Below the pieces are notes generated by a model. That model was not told where the DNA came from, searched no databases, and worked only from the letters and a program-made list of their open reading frames with translations. Position numbers and translations under genes: made by a program. From assembly GCA_020746995.1 (NCBI GenBank), contig JAGPXD010000002.1, positions 1,984,001 through 2,048,000 of the forward strand: a DNA stretch of 64,000 bases, written 5' to 3'. Source of the DNA: Plectosphaerella cucumerina (taxonomy: Eukaryota; Ascomycota; Sordariomycetes; Glomerellales; Plectosphaerellaceae). Positions 11,501-23,364 of the stretch are shown here, in pieces; the first letter of the stretch is position 1; every line of letters starts with the position of its first letter.

Positions 11501-14500
11501 GCAGGCTCCCGGGACATTTCACACTCATGCGAGAAAGAGGGTGCATCGTCTCAGGGGCTCGCCTTCATGCCATGCTGCCAATCACAGCCCCTGTGCGATG
11601 GCGCACCGGCACACTCTCCGACACGGAGGGGGGTTCGTCTCTGTCGAGTCCGTGGTCAACTGCCAGTGGTCATGGTGTCTTGACTTCCTCGGGGCGGCAG
11701 AGCGGTGAAGGCAGCGACGGTAAGCCTCCTTTTCTGCCCTACGATATTTCCCGAAAGGCGACCACCCCCTATCTATCCCCAACAACTCAAAGCCGGCCGG
11801 GCGGCGGCGGCGCACTGCGCGCGATCGGCCGGCTCACCACACCCATCCGGCGTGACGATCCATCAATCACGAGTCGCGGCGGGGGAGCATGGCGAGATTG
11901 TGATATTGGTAGCCTTCTCGAGTCCCCAAGTCTAGGGTTGCATTTCACATGGGAAAAAGAAGGCTACGAATACCAAAAGTCAGCCGCGATGATAACCTGA
12001 CAGCGCCGCATGGACCATCGCGCATGCTGACCTTTGCTTCTTCTGAGGGGTCAGGGGCAAGACACACACCCACAACGAGCCAAGACCCCGGAGCGATGTT
12101 CAGTGCAGCCGTTCCGGGCTTGTCAGTGTGGCGCCGCCCCGGCGGGCAGTAGTCGCGGCGGGTCGCAAATTGGGAAAGCCCAGCGGTGTGGGAAAAGCAA
12201 AGAGAGAGACATTACATTGCTGCTGAAAGGAAGATGCCGACTATCGAAGTCACTGAGATGAAGCGGGCGCGCGGCTCGAGCGCCCAGAGGGGGACGAGTA
12301 GACGATGGATTCAACCGTTCAACTACTTTTCCCCGTGCTCCTTGCCTCCGGAGGCGCTGGCAGGCTTGCCCGATGCAACACCGCCAAGGAGGGCCGTGAT
12401 GGCATCGCCTCACGCCTCCGAGTCGCGCATCGACGGAACGGGACCACGGATGCTCATCATCGATATCATCCGGAGGAAATGGGCCCCCTTATTCGACCTT
12501 GCATCTTTGTCGAAGTACCCCGCGATGGATTATTCTCTCTTACCCCCGCCCGCCCGCCTGCCCCTCCAGGCCATTCTGGACAAGGCTCCGGTTCAGGTTA
12601 TATCGTCAGCTGAGGCCGGATCATGTGCGCGGGCGCGATACCCCGCCGCTGCAACCCCCCTCTCTCCCCCGTAACCTTTTCGCGTGCAAAGTGAGGGCCT
12701 CGACGGGGCCTATTGCGGTGGGTTCACGGGTCCCTGTCAAGCCTTTCTCCTCTTGGTGCGTGATCCAGGCCGATCGGGCTCGTGAGCCCCTCCTTTCCCC
12801 CCCTTCCCCCTCTCCGCATTCCAGGCCACGGCGGGCATCTGCGTCCGATGATCAGGGCGGCCGGCCTCTATTTGGTTCGCATGGCCTGGTGGCTAGCTAG
12901 CGACTGCAAGGGCCGAGGGGTCTCAACGTTGGGATGGAGGGGAGGGGGGGGAGGCAAAATCGCTAGTGTGCGCCCTGTCCACGAGAGGTTGCTTAATTCG
13001 AGCGGGCAGCAGATGGGACGTGAAACTCTTGAAGGGGGGTGCAGCGGCATTGATTTACGAGTTTTTAGGGCTACTCTACCCCGATCACTCTGCCAGTTGC
13101 ACTTCAAGTAAATGGGGGACCGCCCATTTCTTCATGCGAAAAGCTGGGGCGTGGCTATTCGGCTTGTGGCCCGGCGCTGAAACCATGACGTTGACCGCGA
13201 AATAAGTCTCAGTGAGATGATGCCCGCCGCGGACAGAGTGGACGGTTCAAGTTCGAGGGCCATCGAGTCAGGCCCAGGGAGACGGTGAGCGATGTAGGGG
13301 GGCTTCAATTGCCAGCCATCGCGGCTGGGCGGTCTGGCATCGGCGCCGGAGGAGCAGTAGGAGGGAAAAGGGCCGCGACGGCGTCACGGCCAGGGACCAG
13401 TTGCGATTGACCGCCGGCAGCGGGAATGCGGGCTCGGCTGGCGCGGGTCACGGTTCGATGATGGGCGGTGGTCCGTCCGCCGGCGGTCACCTTCAGTTGA
13501 AAGGGATACAGAATAGGGGGCTCGGGGCACCGTTCGACAGTACCAGACTCGGAGTCCATCCCTTTGATAGGTAGCTTCCCCTATTTCAGGAGACTTTCCA
13601 AGACTTTTGTGTCGATCCCGGGCCGGTCGTGCCCCTTTCCCCTCCCGCCACGGCCGAGGGAGAGGCGATGGCGTCGATGTTTCGTTTCAAGAGGAGACCG
13701 GTCGCCGGCCGAAAAGAGGCGAACAACTTGAAGTGCACCAAAACCCGCCGAGCGCAGGAACGTAAGGGGACTCGCGGACGCAGGGGGTTTGACAGTACCG
13801 GACGATTGATTGGCACCTCGTGGTCGAGGTGACACCTAGGCGCGATCTAGGTGCGTCCGCCGTCGTGTTCTCATGGCGGGGCAGCCGACTGGCCATTTGT
13901 TCACCAGCAGGGCATCCGATCTGACAGGAGTTGCGTGGCAGGGACCTTGCCGGCGGGAGGTTCGTGGATGAAACTTGCCATATGGGTGCGATCTGCATGG
14001 TGGCACGAGGGGTTCCGGAATAGGAATATTCGCTCGGTAAAGCTTCTAGAGGTGAAGAAGTATAGGCGACGATTGCATTGTTCGATGATCCAGGGCGAGA
14101 CGCCGTTGGGAGATTTGATCAAAGGGCCTTTCGTGGCCTGTAACTCGAGCCCCGGCATCATGGCGCCCGAAGATGGTCGATGATCAAGATGCTTCTTCAA
14201 CGGCCCCTGCTTCTTCATCCACGCCCTGCTTTCCTGCGGCTCTACCCCACGTAACCGTATGTAACCCTACTTCTAAATATTATCATCGCGTCGCCAACGC
14301 GGCTACTTTCAAGATTATCTCTTGAGAGCGCGCGGCACAATAAGCAAAGACGACGACGCAAACCCAAGACGCCCCTGGCCGCGGCCGAGAGACGATCCCC
14401 CGCCGCGTGTCAGTGGCCCGGCTTCTCGTCTGCGGACGCGCGCTGATTGGTCGAAGGCCACGGTCGCCGGGCCTCGAGACACGGCGGCGGCGCGGGGATG

Positions 14501-17135
14501 ATTCGCTGACAGGCGGCCACGGGCAGCGGTGTCGCCTGTTTCACGACCGGGGGTTAGCGGACGGGCCAATGGGGCGCGGCGTGAGGTTCGTCTTTGGGGA
14601 GATCTGCAGCCTGAAAGAAAAGAAGGGGGAGGTTGGTGGACGCGGGCCACGGCCAGGTTCAAGTTTGTTGTTCAGGCTCGACGTACGTCAGGTTTTGGGC
14701 GTCTACGTGAGAGGTTCGGTCACAACCACTGGCTGACATGCAATGTTCATCGGTGGGCAGGGTTGGGAGCCGGCTCGGCGGGGGGTGTATCTTTTCGTGT
14801 TGTGGTTCTCAGGGCCGGGAAGACCCCGCGGCGTTGGGTGGTTCGTCGGCGGCGCTCGAGATGGAAATCAAGGGGGCTGCGGAAAGGGAGGCATTGGCCA
14901 GGAGGAAGCAGGCCCGGCCGGTGGGAGGTATGCAGATGGATAGACGATCTCTGGGCACCACCTCAGGGGATAGTAAGAAGAACGCGCAAAGTAAATACAT
15001 CGATGTCCCTTTCCCCGGAATCCCTTTCTGGAAAACCCACCGCCGACAGCTCACCATTCCAGGGCGTTGCACCATTGCCAACGACTATCACCGTTGAAAT
15101 TATCGTCCGCTCAACTTGGACCTCCCGTCACCTATCCAAGTTACATCACCCGTCTCCCTTGCCGACTGCTGGTCATTCGTCTTGGGTTCACTCCGGCTTG
15201 TCGAATCAGTAGTCTGTCTGCCAGTGCCCGACTCGACATTCCAGCCTCCCCCGAAGAAGCCCATCTGCCTCCATCCCAGACAGAGAGTCAGGCTCCCGTC
15301 CCAGCAGGCCTGATCCCTCCCATCACCAAGCTTGCTCCCTCTTTTTTCTTGGCCCTACCCACGCCTCGACGGCGTCATTCAAAAGCATCTCATCAGCCCA
15401 GCTCGAGGAGAACAAGAAACCCCAGACAGACACTCAGCAGCCATCAGCATCAGCCATCAGCCCTCGTGTCCTCAGTCGCCACCTCGACGCACGCACCGCT
15501 CATTCGCAAGACACCTCCATTTCCAGGTTCCAGCTCTCACTCTTCCCGTCCCGTCCGCCGCCCTGCACCGCCACACGCGCAATCAATCAGTCACCCAAAC
15601 GCCCATTTCCAGGCTTCCCTCAAAGATCAATCAGTCACTCAGCCAGCCATCAAGCCCAGCACACAAGACGCAAAGCCGGTTTCCTGCTTTTCTGTCTGTC
15701 TGCCCCATCAAAAAGGCTCCATCGGTCGCCCGCGAACACGAGGTCCCCCTCGAGCAGAACAATCGAAAACGAAGCAGAAAGTGTCCCACTCGTACGCTTT
15801 CGTAACCACCGCCAGCCGCAGTCGTATCGCACACGCTGTTCCAGGCCGTCCACGTCCGCGCCCCCCCTTTTCTGCGTCCGTCCGCGCATCTGCCCCATCC
15901 GCATTGCCTCGAATCCAGGCCTCTCTCTCCTATTCTCGCTCGTCGATCGTTCTCCGTACGATACGACGCATCTTGCAGCAACAAACGCATCGATTTCTAC
16001 TGATTGAACACGCGTTTGCTCATTCTCTCCATCATACTCCCGAATTAGAGAATCACCCTGGGTCCCCCTGACTCGCTTCCCTTCCCCTCCACTCGTACCG
16101 CCCTCCTTGGCAAACTCGACCGTTTGCGATTCGTCCCAACATCGCCCCCTTCAGTGGCCGTCCGCACCGCTCATCAAACAAAAACCCCAGCCCGCCCGTT
16201 TGGGTCGTCGTCATTGCCCCCCGACCCCCGAGAGGCTGAGAGAGAAAAGACCAACGGATCCCTCGGTTCTGCCCCAGCGACCGCAATAAAGCAACGTCGT
16301 CGCCTTTTCTTCACCCGCCCGCTTGCCTCCTTTCAACCCGCAAGCCTCCCCTTCCCCTGTCCATCGACGCCACTCTCGTCGTCAGCTTGTTCAGTCATCA
16401 CCAGCCGCAGCTGCAATACCGACTGCCGGCCCGCGGGACATACAGACTCTTCACAGCACCTACGAAAACACCGAATCCGACACCGGATTCGTCCTCGGCC
16501 ACGACATCGCCATTTCATTGTTTCGCTCAACTCTACCCTTCGTAGCGACAACGAGACGGTCGATCTGGACCTTTCGGCCTTCGACGGTGCGCCACATCCA
16601 CGCCGGCGCCCTTTTCGCCAGCAGCCGCGCTTGCATCGACGCAAGAGCCCGGACCCGGAGAAATCCCCTGTTGGGACCCTCCGCTCCACACCCACACCCC
16701 CTTCTTCTCGCACACCCTGCTTGAACCCCCTCCTCTTCCTCGCTTCCTAACAGCACACCCTTCACACCCCTGAACCCCCGGCCCACTTCGCTAGCCCGAC
16801 CCCTGGAAAGACCTTCTGGGGCGCAACCGCTGAGCCTCGAACGCCTGCGCTCACTCCTCCCGGCCGGCGATCCATCCCTCCATCCCTCCATCAGTCCCGT
16901 TCGGACTCGACTCGAACTCTTGTCTTGCTTTAAGACCACACACCCCACCCCCTTTCGAGGCAACACAAATCATCCCGCCTTGTCGACGGTCACGATCACA
17001 CAGCTGGCGGACATCCTATCCTCCTGACATCCCGCCCTCCGATTAATATAACATCAAGCCTCCCCTCCCACCTCACATCCACCTCCCTCCTCCCTCACCT
17101 CCACCACACACCTCAGTCTCACACACACATCCAAC
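8594..17135. other. 8.5-kb gene-free region between divergent genes
   Basis: Upstream space shared by the DUF1593 gene (left) and the Pcl cyclin (right). The longest open frames on both strands are low-complexity, Arg/Pro/Ser-rich translations of GC-rich DNA without domains, so I call no gene. From about 15060 the plus strand becomes markedly C/T-rich and G-poor (see separate entry). The rest may hold distal regulatory DNA or an untranslated RNA. Confidence 0.5.
15060..17135 (+). promoter_or_regulatory. Candidate long pyrimidine-rich 5' leader of the Pcl cyclin gene
   Basis: About 2 kb immediately upstream of the cyclin ATG is strongly C/T-rich and G-poor on the plus strand, with CCTCC, CACAC and CATCCCTC runs (for example 16860-16890 and 17040-17130). 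This strand asymmetry is typical of long fungal 5' UTRs. It contains several upstream ATGs. The leader extent is inference, with no transcript start seen. Confidence 0.4.
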
Positions 17136-18344
17136 ATGGACTCGACATCACACCTCACCATGGCCGAGCTCAACGCTGCCGCCCTCGACGCCTTCGTCTA
17201 CCAGCCTGTCTCCAAGCAGATGATCGCCTACCTCGCCGGCGCCGCCTTCAACGTCATCGCCTGCGACTCCCACCTCATGCCTCCCGGCGCCGCAGAGGCC
17301 CACCGCCGGAGCCAGCTGCCGCCCACGCCGCCACGCACCCCCGAGCCCCGCGAGGTCCGCTCCGAGGACGCCGACCTGCCCACCCTCGAGGCCTTCATCA
17401 CCCAGCTCGTCGTCTCCTCCAACGTCCAGGTCCCCACCCTCATGTCCACCCTCGTCTACCTCGGCCGCCTCAAGTCGAAGCTCCAGCCCATGGCCCGCGG
17501 CCTCCGCTGCACCACCCACCGCATCTTCCTCGCCTCCCTCATCCTCGCCGCGAAGTACCTCAACGACTCCTCTCCCAAGAACAAGCACTGGGCCGCCTAC
17601 ACAAACGCCCCCGCCGAGGACTACTCCTCCTTTGGTTTCTCCCGCTCAGAGGTCAACCTGATGGAGAGGCAGCTCCTCCTCCTCCTCGACTGGGACCTCC
17701 GCATTTCCGAGGAGGACCTCTACCGCGAGTTTGAGCCCTTCCTCGCTCCCATCCGGGAACAGGTCCAGGCCAAGCACGCCCAGCGCGTCATCCGCCGCCG
17801 CCGCGCCCAGGACGAGCGCCGCCAGCTCCGCAAGGCCCAGGAGGTCGCCGAGGCCTACGCCGCCGCCGCCGCTTCCTACCCTTCGCCCGCCTCGTCCCGC
17901 GACACCTCCCGCTCTCGCTACGCCGCCGAGCACCACGCCCGGTCCCGCAGCACCGCTTCCACCTCGTCCTCCCTCACCACCCCGCCCCCGCTGGTCCACA
18001 CCAACAGCTACGGCTCCTCCTACGCCGCCGACGCCGCCAGCATCCGCTCCCGCTCCATCCGCGCCGTCACCCCTCCCGACGCATGCTACGCCGACGTCGC
18101 CGACCCCCAGGTCTACGTCCTCCCGGATGGCTCCCTCTACGACTCCCCCGTCGAGGTCTCCCACCTCCATGCGCCCCGCCGCAAGGACCTCGCCAAGCCC
18201 CTCCCGGCCATGCTCCCGTACGAGATCAGCGCCGACGACTACGCCGAGATGCACTACGCCAGCAGCCGGTCCAAGAAGGCCCGCTTCGGCACCGCGGGCC
18301 GCAGCATGCTCGACCGCTTCTTCGGCGCCGTCACTGTGCGGTAG
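17136..18344 (+). CDS. Pcl-type cyclin (Pho85/PhoA-partner G1 cyclin)
   Basis: Intronless 402-aa protein with one cyclin box at about residues 90-205. Signature stretches are VPTLMSTLVYLGRLKSKL, HRIFLASLILAAKYLNDSS, the conserved W of KNKHWA, and EVNLMERQLLLLLDWDLRI. This pattern matches yeast Pcl1/Pcl2 and Aspergillus PclA, which bind the CDK Pho85/PhoA and promote G1 progression and morphogenesis. After the box comes a basic stretch (VIRRRRAQDERRQLRKAQE) and a Ser/Pro-rich, probably disordered and phosphorylated tail. The start ATG at 17136 follows a leader rich in C and A. A second in-frame ATG at 17160 is possible. Binding to Pho85 rather than Cdc2 is inferred from family membership. Confidence 0.9.
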   Translation: MDSTSHLTMAELNAAALDAFVYQPVSKQMIAYLAGAAFNVIACDSHLMPPGAAEAHRRSQLPPTPPRTPEPREVRSEDADLPTLEAFITQLVVSSNVQVPTLMSTLVYLGRLKSKLQPMARGLRCTTHRIFLASLILAAKYLNDSSPKNKHWAAYTNAPAEDYSSFGFSRSEVNLMERQLLLLLDWDLRISEEDLYREFEPFLAPIREQVQAKHAQRVIRRRRAQDERRQLRKAQEVAEAYAAAAASYPSPASSRDTSRSRYAAEHHARSRSTASTSSSLTTPPPLVHTNSYGSSYAADAASIRSRSIRAVTPPDACYADVADPQVYVLPDGSLYDSPVEVSHLHAPRRKDLAKPLPAMLPYEISADDYAEMHYASSRSKKARFGTAGRSMLDRFFGAVTVR

Positions 18345-21253
18345 AGGATGTCAGCGACGAGACGACACGACGAGAACACGAAACACACTATGCATTCGAC
18401 AACGGCGCTCTCATGCTTTACGCCCCCACCAAAAGAATTTGATTCCTCCCATCTGCTCTCAGCGCGGTGTTTGGTTTCCTCGGCTTTTTCTTTCTTTTGT
18501 CCTCACTCCCCTCGGCGCAGATTATACCAGAACACACAAACCTAGAAGGGATATACGCGGTCTATTGTTTTGCTTTTGCGATACCGAAGACAGAATATCT
18601 TGTACCGGTAATGGGCGGCGGATGGAACGGACGGAGCATTCTCGGACTCCCGGCCCCGACGGAGGGGTCTCGGAGCAGCATTCACAAGGGCGTTTGGGGG
18701 CGTTTTACGGGGGATTTTTGTATTTCGGGCAGGCGACCGGCCGCTTTGGAAGCGGATTCGGTCTTTCCCTTTTGTGGTTTTCCAGGAGTACAGAGGAGAG
18801 GTTATACCAAGCTGCGAATGGAACCCGAGCCAGTGAGCCGGGTTTCCTCTGAATATATTAGGCCCATCGTGGCCGTCAAACACTACTACTTTTTGTCTTC
18901 TGCCTTTTGTGATGTCACTTGAGCCGGTTGGAACCGTTGGTGCAAACCGATGTGTGGCGTTGTCCCATGCGTCGGAGGTGCATTGCATGGTGCTGCGGTG
19001 CATCGTGGACTCCGACAACCACCCCCCTCATGCCACTTTTGTCGCACGACAGCGATGCACTGCAGATTTTTCACGAGGCGACACGCCCGCTGCGATTGAT
19101 ACATTTTTCGCAATGCGCCAAAACAGACGAATTTGATTCGGGCATACTCTGCGGGTGGTGTGCACCTGCGATGCACTGCACTTTGCCGGTCGGCCAACCT
19201 GGCTGAGTGCCTCGCGCGCCTCGCCCGACGCTCCTTCCCCTTTTGGGGCAGTGGCAGACGGCCAGGCAGTCACGGGTCTTTGGCTGGCCTGCCTGGAGAA
19301 TTGTGCATCTCACGACAGTTTTGAGGATGCAGGATGGCTCATCGACAGGGTCGGGCTGTTTGTCGATTTCCATGATGCAGTCATCCCGATGAACGATTGA
19401 CCTCTTTCGCAGGGGGTTCGTTCGTGGGTTCAACCTGGCCCATCGGTCGCGACTCCCCCGCCGAGGCTCGGACTCGCGACGTGGACAGGGTACGTACCGC
19501 AGCAATGGGTTTTGGTGCCATTTTTGGAAACGGCAGGACCGACCTGGCACCTGGCCCCCCTGCCTCGTGCTGCCTTGCCAGGACCAGGTCGCATCTTGAT
19601 TGGCGGGGCCGTGCTGCCTGCCCAGCTCAATCACTGGAGGATTGTCAACCCTCACACTGCAATCCAATCTTCAATCTGTCACCCACTTCCAACATGACCA
19701 CCGTCGGCCGTCCTCGTGGTCTTCCTCCAGGGGCTGAGAACAGAAAATCCCATTGCAACACCGCAACACAATGACCCCAACATCGTCTATTCGCCCCCCG
19801 ATCGATCTGCCCCCGTCTGCATCCCCCACGCATTCATCCCCGGCCCACCGCGTCTCCGGCCGCCGACCGCCGAAAAGTGCCGCTTCCGTCGCGGGGTGGC
19901 CCTCCCTCGACTCGGCGACGAACGCATTTTTCCAACCCCGAGACCTACTACCTTCGATAAAACTGCCGCGTCGAGACATATCCCCGCCCACGACTCGTTC
20001 GGCGCCCCCGGTCATCCGACCGTTGGGCTGGGCGTGAGTCGGCCGCGCCGCACCATTCACTGACACAAATCTATTCGCTGCTTCGCCAGCCCCCCCGTGG
20101 CGGCCGCTTGGTGCTGGTAAGACGGGAGGATTACAATGCTGTCCCGTGGGCTTCAAGCTTTGAATGCGCGGTGTCGGGGCGGTGCGCCTCGGGGCGTCGC
20201 GCAGCCCTATCGCGGTGCACCCCCCCTTCCGCCCTGGTGTCTGCTTTCCCCGGATCATCCTGTCGTGAGGCTGAACCTGACGTGGCCCGTCGAGGTGGCC
20301 ATCGAGGCTGGCGATTTGCAGACTGCATCTGGAAGCCTCGCCGTTGGAAGTCTCATGGCCGAACGCCTCGTCCACGGACCAGGCTGCCCTTCCCAGGGCG
20401 AGTTTGTCAGATTGGTGAGCTTCCTCTAAAAATACGCCCCTGGACTCGATGTCATACTCGCACCTGGCTTCTTCCACTTGGCCTGCTTACCTTGTCGTCA
20501 TCTTTGCACCCCCGGCTCACGGGCTTCATGGCCAGTGCCTGAATGTTCCTTTTGAGTTTCTTCGCGGTCTCATCGTGAGTGCCTCATCCTGATCCAGGAT
20601 GGTGGTCTCTTTCTTGTCGTCCATCCCGTCTTTTTCTCGATTTACTGCCCCTTCAGGCTGGCAATCTCGGGTCCTGCTTCAGAGGTACTGCCACTCCTTC
20701 AGATGAGCTACCGAAGGCGGTGCTATGCTCGCTTGGCAAGTCGGTCCTGATGTCCTCCTGGTTGCCTGGGCAAGGCCAAACCGAACAGAGTCAACAACTA
20801 GACTTGGTCGTTTGGCCTCCGTCGAATGAGACCTCATCCCAGTGATGTTGTTCTGCCATCTGGGTATCGAGAGCGAAGTCGGGTCTTGAGCACCATCATC
20901 GGGTGTGCAAACCACACACAATGTGACTGCGCTGGCACTCCAAGATGGAGGTCGTGTTTAAAGTCCACGTTACCAATAGCAGCAACTTGGAAGCCATACA
21001 GTGATCTTCGGCCTTCAAGTTCGGGAGCCTCCGACAGCTGGCATCGACCCCTGACCGGCCCAAACCACAGCGCGTTAGCTGCCCTGGAGCCCCGCCCCAA
21101 CCCCTGGCCACCTCTTGATGCGGGGAACATCGACTTCCCCGGATTCTGCGGCAAGCATGGAACCTGGCACTCTCACACCATCATCAAGTAGCGCTCCTGT
21201 TTCACGGCATCACCCTTATTCATCAAAGAGAATCATCAAGAAGAACCGAATCA
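18345..21253. other. Intergenic between the Pcl cyclin and bZIP genes
   Basis: Holds the cyclin 3' region and the bZIP promoter. A cluster of TGCAC/GTGCA words lies at 18979-19185, including two copies of GCGATGCACTGCA. A 268-codon reverse frame at 19671-20477 has no domain and is not called. Confidence 0.5.
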
Positions 21254-22773
21254 ATGGCACCAAAGCCCGAAGACACCGAGGCTGCGGCTCGGCGGGCCAA
21301 GAAGCGCGAGCTCGATCGCCGCGCCCAGCGTGCCGCTCGAGAACGAACCCGCAGTCGCATTGCTTACCTCGAGGCCACAGTCCAGGCCATGACCCATCAG
21401 GAGTCCAGCGGGAGAATAGCGAGCCTGATGGAGCAGCTGGCTGAGATGACGCGACAGCGTGATGACCTCTCCCGAACCCTCTCCTCCATCGAGGGCACTG
21501 TCCACGCGCACAGGGAAGCCGAGAAGGTCACGGCTGGAAGCGCACCATCACCGGACGACAGAGATGAGCCTGTCCAGCCGAGCTGGTCTGAACCACAGGG
21601 CAAACCGACAGACGACTCGTTTCTCCCTACCGACGACGCGGCGATGGATCTCCTCACGCCAGGCCCCGTCATTGACCTCACACCCCTCTCTCCCGGCACC
21701 TTCGGTCTCCCGTCAGCCGACTTCCTCGACAGCATGACTCCGCAAGCCGCGTCCTCGCTCCAGCAGCAGGCATATCTCGATATGGACTCTATTGGCTCCC
21801 CTTCCCTCATCGTCCCTGAGCCGGACAAACCATGTGACTGCGTCTCCTCCGCCGCACCCGCTGGACCCTCAACCGCCTCCGGCAGCATCTGGCGCACAGC
21901 CAACGAGGCCCTGAGCGGCCCGGGACTCTTATCAAATCACACCCTGCGATACGAAGATGAACTCAGCGAAGACATACCCGTCCGGGTGGTCCTCGAGGGA
22001 TGGGACGCCGTGGAGCGATCACAGAACATGCCGCCGCTGTGGAGGAAGCTGCGGCGGACGGACGAGCTGCAGTTCAGCAAGTGTGGCAAAACGGAACGAT
22101 TGGCCATTCTGAGGCTCATGCATACGCTTCTGCGGTACCAGGCAGAGCCCACGGCGGAGCAGTACGCCAAGCTGCCGCCGTGGTACCTGAGCCGGTAGGC
22201 ATCCGTCACGTTGCAGCACGACATGCATAGCCACTGACATGTTACAGGCCATCACAGTCGTTACCGCACTCGTCGGCCATCGACTTCTTTGTCTGGTCTG
22301 TTTTGTCTGCCTCTCGACTATGCCCTCTGCTGATGAAACTCAGGCCCGGCGTCCGCGAACGCTTCATCTTCTCCCAGCACCAATACTGCTCCAACTTCTT
22401 CTGGCGCGTCTTCGCCGACAACTTTCGCCTGCTGTGGCCGTTCGAGTTCCGCGACTGTTACAAGCGAAACATGGAGACAGGTCTCTACAGCGTATCGCCT
22501 GACTTTGAGGGACGTATCCGCGAGATATCGTCATGGACCATGGCGCCCGACTTCTTCCAGCACTTCCCCGAGATGTACGCCGACATACCCATCTTCCAAT
22601 CTATACCTCCTGCGCCGAGCCTCTCGTGGCAGCAAGGGGCCCGGCAGGTAAGGGGGAGGGGCGTGAGAGCGCTTGAGTATGGGATCGGGACGGCAGGGGG
22701 AGGGAAGAGAAGGCTGGAAGAGCTGGAGACGGAGAATGATGGGGACGAATGGTCAAGATGCAACTTTGTTTGA
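21254..22773 (+). CDS. bZIP transcription factor with DUF3425 domain
   Basis: Exons 21254-22194, 22248-22295 and 22344-22773, giving 472 aa. The bZIP region is at residues about 10-75: basic part RRAKKRELDRRAQRAARERTRSRIAYLE, followed by a leucine-zipper-like helix. The usual basic-region Asn is replaced by Asp (DRRAQ), a state common in DUF3425-type factors. The C-terminal DUF3425 domain crosses all three exons: LPPWYLSRPSQSLPHSSAIDFFVWPGVRERFIFSQHQYCSNFF with later FADNFRLLWPF. Intron 1 is 53 nt. Intron 2 is only 48 nt, in frame and without a stop, with the weak donor GTCTGT. Splicing restores the family motif FVWPGVRERF. The neighbour downstream is an MFS transporter on the same strand, a possible target. 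Function is transcriptional control, target unknown. Confidence 0.87.
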
Positions 22774-23364
22774 AGTTGTCCTGATCATGTGAGGCGAGTT
22801 ATCTACTCGGCGTCCCTTCAATTCAATCGCCAGACTGGTCTCCTAACCCTGATCCTTTATGGAACCAGATGCTCATTCAAGTACAGGCTATCCATCGTGG
22901 GCCTTGGGTGCCTATTCGACTCAAAACCAGCGATCCTCCACTCCTGGCAAAAGCCGAGGCAGAGGCCGGCTCGATGGAGGGGATGGAGGGGTTGCTCCCT
23001 CTGACACATTGGGCGCCCGCGCGCAGCCCGCACCACAGCCAGCCCGCATCATGACTCTGGCGCTCTGACTCGATAGCATCGCCCTACGGCGCATCTGGGC
23101 CTCTCATTGCCCCCTGCCGCCGCCTCCTCCCCGCACCACCCCATGTTTCCCCAGACCCAACCCCACAAGACCTCTCTAATCCGGTCCATAGCCGGGGCCC
23201 AGAGGTCAGGATGGGAATGCTGCCAAGACACACCATGGCATGGCTCTTGGCATGGGGGAGTGGTACAAAAAGGAGGCTCCCCGGCTCCATGGCCAGGGTA
23301 TCTCCATCATGCAGCTTCTCACAGAGCCGCTCTTCCGATATCAACCCCATTAACGACAGGAAAC
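22774..23364. other. Intergenic, MFS transporter promoter
   Basis: 591 bp between two same-strand genes. I see no coding signal. It should hold the bZIP 3' end and the transporter promoter. Confidence 0.5.

Noticed and set aside
12678..13202. SCB-like CGCGAAA words (12678 reverse, 13196 forward) far upstream of the cyclin
   Set aside because: SBF sites would fit a G1 cyclin, but two 7-mers in 8.5 kb is close to chance and they lie about 4 kb from the start codon.
15067..16071. 334-codon plus frame before the cyclin
   Set aside because: Low-complexity Ser/Pro/His translation of the pyrimidine-rich tract; no domain and no splice signals that improve it.
8594..17135. Possible transposon or RIP-mutated island in the long gap
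   Set aside because: No AT-rich block, terminal repeats or transposase-like frame seen.
17646..18254. 202-codon reverse frame, Gly/Val-rich
   Set aside because: Antisense shadow of the Pcl cyclin caused by C-ending codons.
19671..20477. 268-codon reverse frame
   Set aside because: No recognisable domain or secretion signal; composition fits random GC-rich DNA.
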